DNA of 64,000 bases, taken from contig NZ_BLAE01000013.1 in NCBI RefSeq assembly GCF_009687865.1, forward strand, positions 124,001-188,000, read 5' to 3'. Below the pieces are notes generated by a model. That model was not told where the DNA came from, did no database searches, and worked only from the letters and a program-made list of their open reading frames with translations. How positions within the stretch are numbered: position 1 is the stretch's first letter; each line of letters begins with the position of its first letter. The translations under genes and the position numbers were made by a program. Source of the stretch: Acrocarpospora macrocephala. Lineage in GTDB: Bacteria > Actinomycetota > Actinomycetes > Streptosporangiales > Streptosporangiaceae. Below, piece by piece: positions 16,892 through 23,872 of the stretch.

Positions 16892-17847
16892 GCGCCCGCA
16901 CGACTGCGGGCCACCAGGTCACGAGCGGCGTCGGGCCATTCGGGGACGTCGAACGTGAAGCCCGCGCCGAGCAGCCGCCCCGGCACGACCCGCCGGCTCT
17001 TCAGCAGGAGTTCGGTGTCGCCACGCAACACGAACGCGCCGAGCTCGGCCATCCATTTCGTGGCGGGCAGCCCAACCGGTACGCCCGCCGCACTGCGAAG
17101 AACCGCCATGAACGCCCGGTACGGAAGCGGGCTGGGCGAGGCCAGATTGACAGGCCCCACGAACTCGTCGCGGGCCAGGAGAAACTCGATCGCCCGAACG
17201 AAGTCGCGGTCGTGGATCCAGGACATGTACTGCCGGCCACCGGCAACGGGCCCGCCGAGGCCCAATCGGGCCATGCGCCACAGCGTGTGAAACGCGCCAC
17301 CCCGGCCGGGCGCCATCACGATGCTCGTGCGAAGCGCCACCTTACGCGTGTCGGGAGTCTGTGCCTCGAACTGCGCACGCTCCCACTTCCGCGCGATGTC
17401 GACGCTGAAGGCCCAATATGCCGGTACGCCGTCCTCAACACCGCCGATGACCCCAGTCGCCTCGTCGTTGGCCCGGTCGTGGCTGTGCGCGTAGATCGTG
17501 GCCGTACTCATCTGCAGCCACACCCTCGGAGGCGCGGACGCCCGGGCGATCGCGGCACCCACGATGGAAGCGGAGTCCACCCGCGAGGCCATCATCTCCC
17601 GCAGGTTGGCCTCGGTGTACCGGCAGTTCACGCTGCGCCCGGCCAGATTGACCACAGCGTCGGCGCCGTCGACCTCGGCCATCCACTCCCCCGCGGTCCG
17701 CCCATCCCATGGCACCGTACGCGCACCGGGCACTCGTGTGTCCGTACGCCGACTGAGGATGACCACCTCATGCCCCGCGCTCCCGAGGGCACCGGCAAGC
17801 AGGAGCCCCAAATGTCCGGAGCCACCTGGTATGACGACCTTCACCAT
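16888..17847 (-). CDS. TIGR01777-type NAD(P)-dependent epimerase/reductase
   Basis: A 319-residue extended-SDR protein with an N-terminal GGSGHLG nucleotide-binding loop and the typical YMSWIHDRDFVRAI segment near residue 210. It ends in the DUF1731-like tail (LKSRRVVPGRLLGAGF). Relatives are called epimerases or cell-division inhibitor SulA homologues without proven reactions. ATG 17847 gives a start right at the cofactor strand; an upstream ATG at 17919 is possible. It is the first gene of a pair with the kinase-fold protein. Confidence 0.9.
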   Translation of the reverse strand: MVKVVIPGGSGHLGLLLAGALGSAGHEVVILSRRTDTRVPGARTVPWDGRTAGEWMAEVDGADAVVNLAGRSVNCRYTEANLREMMASRVDSASIVGAAIARASAPPRVWLQMSTATIYAHSHDRANDEATGVIGGVEDGVPAYWAFSVDIARKWERAQFEAQTPDTRKVALRTSIVMAPGRGGAFHTLWRMARLGLGGPVAGGRQYMSWIHDRDFVRAIEFLLARDEFVGPVNLASPSPLPYRAFMAVLRSAAGVPVGLPATKWMAELGAFVLRGDTELLLKSRRVVPGRLLGAGFTFDVPEWPDAARDLVARSRAGA

Positions 17848-17983
17848 GCCCGCTTTCGGTCGAGTTGCGCGCGCCAGCACCGCCACCCTCACACGCGGCG
17901 AAATCTTCGCATACTCCATCTGCGGCCTCCGTGTCCGGGCCGCCGCTGGAAGAGGACCGAGCGCGTAGATGGGACCATGAACT

Positions 17984-18565
17984 ATGTCCTTCGCATTACC
18001 GCCAGACACGGCAGCCTGGCTGCACCAAGAGGCCCGGGCTGGATTTGAGGTGGCGTACTTCGAGGCGCTTAACAATGGTTGGCGGGCCCAGGGGTGGACC
18101 ACCGCAGTGGAGGAAGGCGAAACCTGGGTCGTGCGGTACGACATTCGCCTTGACGAGGCTTGGACTACTCGCCGCGCGGAGGTATGGGGGCGATCGGTGT
18201 CCGGGGAGCGGTCGACCGTTGTCGAGGCGGACGGCGCGGGGCACTGGCTGGTCGACGGACAGGCCGCACCGCACCTGGACGGCTGCCTTGATGTGGATCT
18301 GGAGTCGTCAGCCATGACCAATGCATTTCCAGTCCACCGGATGGCACTGCCGGTGGGCGCCAAGGCTGAGGCTCCCGCCGCGTACGTCCGTGCGGTCGGG
18401 CTCGACGTGGAGCGGTTGGAGCAGAGCTACGAACGACTCGCCAACGAGGACACCCGCCAGCGCTACGACTACGCCGCCCCCGTCTTCAACTTCGCCTGCC
18501 ACCTGGTCTACGACGAGTCGGGACTCGTCCTCGACTACCCAGGAATCGCCACCCGCGCCCAATGA
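17984..18565 (+). CDS. Putative glycolipid-binding protein (PF06475-like)
   Basis: The 193-residue protein matches the DUF1089/putative glycolipid-binding family by length and by a conserved core (LDGCLDVDLESSAMTNAFP, followed by a VHR motif). No signal peptide or membrane segment is visible, so it is cytosolic. The biological role of the family is not established. It is divergent from the TIGR01777 gene and followed by a NUDIX gene on the same strand after 83 bases. Confidence 0.85.
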   Translation: MSFALPPDTAAWLHQEARAGFEVAYFEALNNGWRAQGWTTAVEEGETWVVRYDIRLDEAWTTRRAEVWGRSVSGERSTVVEADGAGHWLVDGQAAPHLDGCLDVDLESSAMTNAFPVHRMALPVGAKAEAPAAYVRAVGLDVERLEQSYERLANEDTRQRYDYAAPVFNFACHLVYDESGLVLDYPGIATRAQ

Positions 18566-18648
18566 CTCACCGCAGCAACCACCCGAGCTAGTCCAGCCCA
18601 GCAGCCAAATGCCCGGGCACAGCCATCAACGGATAGAGGTAACCGCCG

Positions 18649-19062
18649 ATGAGTCATCGCACACATAGGTTTCCTGTATCAGTAAAGGGCGTAATTGTCC
18701 GCGATGGCCAGGTACTGCTCCTGCGGAATGAACGCGACGAATGGGAGTTACCCGGAGGCCAACTGGAGCTCGGCGAAGACCCGCCGGACTGCCTCGTGCG
18801 TGAAATCCGCGAAGAGACCGGCTGGGAGGCACAGATCGGGCCGATCTTGGACTCCTGGCAGTACCACATCCGCGAAGGCGCCGACGTCTTGATCGTGACC
18901 TATGGCGCCACGGTCGATACCGACCAGCCGCCCGTGCTCAGCCATGAGCACAAGCAGGTGGGCCTGTTCAGCGAACACGAAGTGAAGGACCTACCGATGC
19001 CGCAAGGCTACAAACGATCGATCGCCGACTGGTTCTCCAAGCTGCGCGAACCAGCGAGGTAG
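18649..19062 (+). CDS. NUDIX hydrolase
   Basis: A 137-residue NUDIX protein with an intact G-x5-E-x7-R-E-x-x-E-E-x-G box: the GQLELGED segment followed by REIREETGW. The metal-binding glutamates are all present, so it should hydrolyse a nucleoside diphosphate linked to another group. The exact substrate cannot be read from the sequence. The start follows GAGGT at a normal distance. It may share a transcript with the glycolipid-binding gene. Confidence 0.92.
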   Translation: MSHRTHRFPVSVKGVIVRDGQVLLLRNERDEWELPGGQLELGEDPPDCLVREIREETGWEAQIGPILDSWQYHIREGADVLIVTYGATVDTDQPPVLSHEHKQVGLFSEHEVKDLPMPQGYKRSIADWFSKLREPAR

Positions 19063-19198
19063 CCCAACAGCGCGACCTCGCTCGATGACGAATGGCACGC
19101 CTCCCGGTTTGTGCCCAGCGTGCCACGTCATCAGCGGCGCCCTCCTGCCGAGCGTTACCAATGCCGACCCGCCGCTCTGTCACGATTCTGATCTGCTG

Positions 19199-19762
19199 TC
19201 ACGCAATCAGGTCGGCAAGCAAGCCCCTGACTCGCTCTTGCCGATAGGAAGGAATCACATCGTCTCGATCTCGTCGAGCGATGAGCACTGCGTCAAAGAA
19301 TCGCGCTACCCGGGCGACTTCCGCAGCCGCATGGTCGACGTTGCCCAGCTTCCGCTCTTCAAGCCACCGCGACACCTGAGACCAGGACCACAGGCTTCCC
19401 CGCCTACGCTCGATCACTGGCCGGGGGAATCCTCCACCGCCCCGGGCACCGGACGTCCAGTTGGAGACAGCCGCCGCGCTGACTCCAGACCGTTCGGCAA
19501 TACTGTCGACGTCCACGATGTCCTCTGTCACTCCCACTACTTCCAGACCGGCTTGTTCGACCTGCTCAATCGCGGAAACGATCGCGATGACCGCATCTTC
19601 GGCCTCACGGGAAAACTCGATCTCACCTCCACGCTCATCACCGGCTACAAGCACGTCTACACCACCGCTCTTCTCCAGCAGGCCGTAGAGCTTGTCGGAG
19701 ATGCTGACGAGTTGCTCCTCGGGGAAGCCGGTGGTCTTGATGGTGAACCAGTAGGTGTTCAT
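19199..19762 (-). CDS. Hypothetical protein with helix-turn-helix
   Basis: This 187-residue protein has an acidic N-terminal alpha/beta half and a central AlpA/MerR-like helix-turn-helix (about residues 88-135: SIAERSGVSAAAVSNW, then LWSWSQVSRWLEER). The HTH resembles those of small phage or plasmid-type regulators. GGAGGAAG precedes the ATG well. A short open frame just upstream ends in a TGA that overlaps the ATG, hinting at an upstream partner that has been lost. Its function is unknown; it borders the Fic/NYN patch and may regulate it. Confidence 0.7.
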   Translation of the reverse strand: MNTYWFTIKTTGFPEEQLVSISDKLYGLLEKSGGVDVLVAGDERGGEIEFSREAEDAVIAIVSAIEQVEQAGLEVVGVTEDIVDVDSIAERSGVSAAAVSNWTSGARGGGGFPRPVIERRRGSLWSWSQVSRWLEERKLGNVDHAAAEVARVARFFDAVLIARRDRDDVIPSYRQERVRGLLADLIA

Positions 19763-19802
19763 GGGGCTTCCTCCTCTCCGGCGGGCGGAGTGATAGCTGG
19801 GC

Positions 19803-19822
19803 ACTGGCGGATGGCCGCCAGT
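19803..19822. other. Short perfect hairpin ahead of the HTH gene
   Basis: ACTGGCGG and CCGCCAGT are separated by ATGG, an 8-base perfect stem. It lies about 40 bases upstream of the HTH gene start and could be an operator or an RNA hairpin in the leader. There is no T-run, so it is not an intrinsic terminator. Confidence 0.4.
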
Positions 19823-19957
19823 TCTGCAATCTCCTAAATGATCATGCCCAACACAGAGAATCAGGACAGATGGGATGATTGGGAACATTTGGGATCACAA
19901 CTTACAACGATAGAGCCACTCCTCTTGAGACTTCTTTGTTGCTTCATAGTTTCGTTG

Positions 19958-21184
19958 TCAGTTCCGAACTCCTGTCAACGACTCGGTGGACTGCGTTGAT
20001 AGTTCCGATGCTTCTCTCTCCCGGTAGCCCTCGGCAGGCTCGTCGCTGATGACTGCGTAGACCTGCGGCGCAAGCCAGAAAACGGACCCTCCTCGGCCTT
20101 GGCGAACCTCTAGCTTCGATAGCCAGCCGCGACCTTCAAGATGCCTGATGAGGTTTAGCGCGCCTTGATTAGTGACGCCCAGACTGCTTCGGACTAGTCG
20201 AGTGGTCAAAATCGGATTATCGAATACCAGTTCTATTGCTTCGCTGGCCCTGCTCCGATTCCCAGCGAGTTCTGATCGGTACTGCTCCCGTAGCGTGAGA
20301 AGCGAATCTGCTCGTTGCATGGCGTCATCGGCTTGAGCCGACACGGCAGTAAGGAAGAACTGTAGCCACTCTTGGATCCTCCCCTTCTCGCGAACGGCTT
20401 GCAGCCGGTCGTAGTACTCCACGCGATGGCGTTCGAAGTATGCGCTCAGGTACAGGAGCGGTACAGGGAGTCGCTCCTCTTGGATGAGGAAGAGGAGAAC
20501 CAGTAGCCGACCGATCCGGCCATTGCCATCTAGCAATGGATGGATGGTCAGGAACTGGTAGTGGAGTAGAGCGCAGCGAACCAGTGTAGGGAGCCGTGGA
20601 GGACGAAGGAGGAACGCCTCGAAGTCGGCCAGTGAGTCGTGCATCGCCTGCCCGATGGGCGGCACGAAAACAGCGTTGTCTGGCCGATCTGTTGGAGAGC
20701 CTATCCATACCGGTTGATCTCGGAGACGGCCACCGGATGCCGTCCGGGTCGAGCCGTGCATCAACATGGCGTGAAGCTGCAGCAAGAGCTCCAGATCGAG
20801 CCTGCGACTTCGGACCTCGCGGACGCCGTGTTCCGCGGCCCTCAGGTGAGCATGCAGATCTCGAAGATCGCCGTACGCTGGTTCGGCTCCGGCCGCTTCT
20901 GCTTGGAACACATCCGTCAGTCGGGCTTGTGTGCCCTCAATCCGGGCACTCGCCAAGGCCTCACGCACGGCGTACGGCCTAAGGAGTAGGTCGGGTTCCC
21001 GGAGGCGTCGAGCGACACCATTCAAGCGGCCCAGAGCGGCCTCGGCGTCGGACAACGCCATGATCGTCTCGTTCTCCAAGGGGAGGCTCTGCGGCATGGG
21101 CGCAGGCTGGAACCAAGAGAATCCCAACTCGCCACCTGCCGCACACGTCCCGAAGTCTGATCTTTCAAAGCGCGACGTGTCCAT
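19958..21184 (-). CDS. Fic-domain protein (class II, auto-inhibited)
   Basis: The 408-residue protein carries the Fic catalytic motif HPLLDGNGRIGR (HPFx[D/E]GNGRxxR with Leu for Phe) near residue 205. An N-terminal inhibitory helix motif S-A-R-I-E-G, matching (S/T)xxxE(G/N), occurs near residue 72, which makes it class II. A C-terminal winged helix (LVRSSLGVTNQGALNLIRHL) follows. Fic enzymes usually transfer AMP from ATP to a protein hydroxyl. The ATG at 21184 is chosen over a TTG 15 bases upstream; ribosome-site support is weak for both. It is divergent from the NYN gene. Confidence 0.92.
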   Translation of the reverse strand: MDTSRFERSDFGTCAAGGELGFSWFQPAPMPQSLPLENETIMALSDAEAALGRLNGVARRLREPDLLLRPYAVREALASARIEGTQARLTDVFQAEAAGAEPAYGDLRDLHAHLRAAEHGVREVRSRRLDLELLLQLHAMLMHGSTRTASGGRLRDQPVWIGSPTDRPDNAVFVPPIGQAMHDSLADFEAFLLRPPRLPTLVRCALLHYQFLTIHPLLDGNGRIGRLLVLLFLIQEERLPVPLLYLSAYFERHRVEYYDRLQAVREKGRIQEWLQFFLTAVSAQADDAMQRADSLLTLREQYRSELAGNRSRASEAIELVFDNPILTTRLVRSSLGVTNQGALNLIRHLEGRGWLSKLEVRQGRGGSVFWLAPQVYAVISDEPAEGYREREASELSTQSTESLTGVRN

Positions 21185-21299
21185 GCCTCGAAGATACAAC
21201 GAAACCCGGGATTTGGTTGGTACTATCTAGCCTGGGGAGACGCTGTGTTGAGTAAAGCTACTGAGTGGACGATGTGTTCGGTCGGATTGGGTGGGAGCT

Positions 21300-22565
21300 A
21301 TGAGTGCCGTGGTTCCTTTGGGTGGCCTGATCCCTGCTGTTGCGATCATTGATTCTCGCAACCTAGCAGGTCAGGCAGAAGAGGTGCTTGGTGCGAGGCG
21401 CTACCCGGGAGTCTCGGGCGTACGGCAGGCGCTCGAACTCTACGGTTTCGCAGTGGGCAAGGTTATTGCCGCGGTGGGAACGCGCGCGTCGGGGTCCAGC
21501 TCGAGGCTGAGCACCGCCCTCACGTTGAACCAAGACTTCGCGGCTCGATTTCGCAATGAGGGTGGAGAGATCCTTGAGGGATACCTGCGGGACAGTTACA
21601 ACAAGATGGAGGAGAAGCAGGTAGACGTCCTGTGTGCGCGAGCCATCGCTGATGAGGCCTATGCGTCACGCCATGAAGCTTCCCCCTCCAAAGCGATCGT
21701 GCTCATCAGCAAGGACTCAGACCTGACGCCGATGTTTTCGTTTGCTAAGCGGCTCGGCGTGCCAGTGTACGCAGCGGCCACCTCGGGTGTGGACAGGAGG
21801 GGAGACATCGACTGGATCCTTCTGGGCGAAGCGGCCATGAGGATCATGACCGCCGCTCGGGGGTCGTGGGGTCATGATGTGCGGGATCAGGTTTCAGCCC
21901 TCGCGTTCCTGCAGTGGGGCAAGCCCTACCGGTGGTCTGTAACCGGAGTCGTGCGACGAAAGGGGCAGGATGTCGTCAAGCTGAGGCATCGTACCGGCAT
22001 TTACGGGAGCGCTCTGATCCAGGAGTTCGGAGGAATCAAGCCTGCGAAGGCCACCAAGCACGATCTCTATCCGATTGGTGTCGACTTGGGCGAGCGTGGC
22101 CGGGAATTTCCGTTGGTCATGCTCAGCAAGTCAGGTGTTGGTGGTTGTGCCTCCAATCTTCAGGAGGCTGTGGTCGCTGAAAGGGTTAGTCCTACCCAAG
22201 TAACCCTTCGGCTGAACGATGGAGACAAGCTGTTCAGGGTGGAGGCGACCATTGACAACATGCACCTGAACAGGCGTGTTCTTGTGCAGCGGGAGGGCTC
22301 CGACACTGTTCGCTGGGTTGGAGGGCTTGAGCCGTGCGCTACATACCCGACCGAGGGCGACCCCACCATGCCGACGATTGTGGAGATTGCATCTCTTACT
22401 GGCACCCCGCTAGCGATAGCGCGCCGTGCCGATGGAACCACCATGCCAATTCGGCTGCCTCGGGGTGAGGTCGGCAAGGTCGGGTCAAGATACGTCGGGA
22501 TTGCTGCCGGGTTGGATCAGAGGCTGGGCAGCCATCTGATTGCGATCTCCAGCAGCCTCTGCTAG
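21300..22565 (+). CDS. NYN-domain (PIN-like) RNase protein with unassigned C-terminal half
   Basis: The 421-residue protein opens with a NYN/PIN-like nuclease domain (about residues 1-180). It has I-I-D-S-R-N-L, an internal KQVDVLCARAIADEAY with a conserved Asp, and VLISKDSDLTPMFSFAKRLG with the D-x-D pair, so all expected acidic metal ligands are present. The C-terminal 240 residues do not resemble anything I recognise. GGGAG precedes the ATG at 21300. It stands alone, divergent from Fic, with its own terminator. NYN proteins cleave RNA; a defence or toxin role is only a guess from the company it keeps. Confidence 0.85.
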   Translation: MSAVVPLGGLIPAVAIIDSRNLAGQAEEVLGARRYPGVSGVRQALELYGFAVGKVIAAVGTRASGSSSRLSTALTLNQDFAARFRNEGGEILEGYLRDSYNKMEEKQVDVLCARAIADEAYASRHEASPSKAIVLISKDSDLTPMFSFAKRLGVPVYAAATSGVDRRGDIDWILLGEAAMRIMTAARGSWGHDVRDQVSALAFLQWGKPYRWSVTGVVRRKGQDVVKLRHRTGIYGSALIQEFGGIKPAKATKHDLYPIGVDLGERGREFPLVMLSKSGVGGCASNLQEAVVAERVSPTQVTLRLNDGDKLFRVEATIDNMHLNRRVLVQREGSDTVRWVGGLEPCATYPTEGDPTMPTIVEIASLTGTPLAIARRADGTTMPIRLPRGEVGKVGSRYVGIAAGLDQRLGSHLIAISSSLC

Positions 22566-22566
22566 C

Positions 22567-22603
22567 GCTAAGGGCGGCCTACAGGCCGCCCTTAGCTTTT
22601 CTC
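22567..22603 (+). terminator. Rho-independent terminator after NYN gene
   Basis: A perfect 14-base-pair inverted repeat (GCTAAGGGCGGCCT / AGGCCGCCCTTAGC) with a two-base centre is followed by TTTTCTC. It starts one base after the NYN stop codon. Such a complete intrinsic terminator with a T-run is the clearest in this window. Confidence 0.9.
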
Positions 22604-23072
22604 ATTCACCGGCCCCTATGTCCGGCACAGCGTGTATTGCGTCCGAGGACGCACAAGCAGTATCAGTTGCTGGGTGCCTTCGAGTCAAGTTGATGTTCGT
22701 CACACACAAGCCGCCTACCTGCAGAAACATGGATAAATCATTCCACAATGATGGCAGGGGACGGCTTCCTTTACATGTCGATCTCGTCTCCTACTCACTG
22801 AGCGTGACATCACATGACTCTGCCCATCGGAAGATTAGGAGACGGACCGATGTGGTGAGTCTTCCCTGACCGTGATGCCACAGGTGATGACGCCCCGATG
22901 GCACCCAGTCCAAGGACGGCGTCCGCTGGGACCTCGCGACCCGGCTGCAGGTCGAGGGACGAAATTCCCTCTGGCCGCCCGACTTACAGGTCACCTGATC
23001 GAACGCGGATTCTCGGGTCCCACAAGATGCCAAGCTCTGGTGGCCAAGGAGGAGCGTGGATATCGTCTGGGC
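22604..23072 (+). other. Intergenic stretch with a possible gene remnant
   Basis: Between the NYN terminator and the next convincing coding region I see no complete gene. At 22891-22998 a start-less frame between two stops reads like genuine protein (GVRWDLATRLQVEGRN then SLWPPDLQV), suggesting the tail of a decayed gene. A different frame is open from ATG 22872 into the downstream gene, but its N-terminal part looks low-complexity and unlike protein. Confidence 0.35.
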
Positions 23073-23711
23073 GTGAGCAGCACGTGGGCGGAACGCATCG
23101 TAGAAGCCTTACGCATCTCCAGTCACCCCCTCGACGATGACACACTCGCCCGGCGTCTCGGTGCTTCCCAACGTCAAACGATCAACCAGGTCTGCCGTCA
23201 GTTGGCAGCACGAGGGAAGATCACCCGGGTGACCGGCCCGGACGGAAAGATCGTAAACATGCTAATCGCTGCGAACTCGTCGGCGAAGGGCGTGAGCGAC
23301 CCGGGGACAGCTTCTTCTAAGAACTCAAGCGGTGATCGCCTGCTGACCGAAGACATGGTGAAGGCGGCCGTGAAGTCCCACCTGGAAGGTCTCGGCTACA
23401 GCGTTACCGTTGCCTGGGGCCGCGCACATGGGATAGACATCGAGGCCCATCGCGCTGACGATCATCTCTATCTTGAGGCCAAAGGCGAAGCCGCCAGTCC
23501 TCCACAGCAGGTCAATTACTTCATCGGAGCACTCGGTGAACTCGTCCAACGCCTTCGGGACCCCTACGCCCAATACGGACTCGCCCTTCCTGATCATCCA
23601 CAGTATCGGGGGTTGGCACAGCGCCTACCGGCCCTTGCCCGCGAGCGCCTGAATTTGGTGATCATGTTTGTGGATCGACACGACGGGTCGACGGTGACGA
23701 CCCTACCCTGA
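23073..23711 (+). CDS. Winged-helix plus PD-(D/E)XK nuclease-like protein
   Basis: This 212-residue product has an N-terminal winged helix (LARRLGASQRQTINQVCRQL) and a C-terminal restriction-endonuclease-like domain. The nuclease signature is H-G-I-D-I-E-A followed by LYLEAKGE, that is D...ExK, in the usual spacing. The GTG at 23073 gives a protein beginning at the winged helix. Alternatives are GTG 23040 and ATG 22872, none with a well-placed ribosome site although AAGGAGGAG occurs at 23046-23054. It could be a nuclease of a defence or repair system, or an inactive DNA-binding relative. It stands alone. Confidence 0.7.
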   Translation: MSSTWAERIVEALRISSHPLDDDTLARRLGASQRQTINQVCRQLAARGKITRVTGPDGKIVNMLIAANSSAKGVSDPGTASSKNSSGDRLLTEDMVKAAVKSHLEGLGYSVTVAWGRAHGIDIEAHRADDHLYLEAKGEAASPPQQVNYFIGALGELVQRLRDPYAQYGLALPDHPQYRGLAQRLPALARERLNLVIMFVDRHDGSTVTTLP

Positions 23712-23831
23712 CGGGCCGCCTCAGCATGATCAGCGCTTCTGTGGTGAAGGGTACGTCCACTTCGGGCTGGGCGTAGTTGAGACCTACCTCCACCCGAGGT
23801 GGGGTGGCGCAGGCTAACCCGTCTCGGATGG

Positions 23832-23866
23832 GCCAGGCCGGTCGTGGCGGGCACGACCGGCCTGGC
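23832..23866. terminator. Strong bidirectional hairpin
   Basis: GCCAGGCCGGTCGTG and its exact complement (15 base pairs) flank a GCGGG loop, between the convergent PD-(D/E)XK and GH3 genes. On the plus strand it is followed by TTGTTGT. Position and stem strength fit a shared terminator. Confidence 0.8.
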
Positions 23867-23872
23867 TTGTTG

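Noticed and set aside
19763-19840. Short upstream frame ending in a TGA that overlaps the HTH gene start
   Set aside because: It has no start codon and only about 23 codons after a stop, so it is too little to call a gene.
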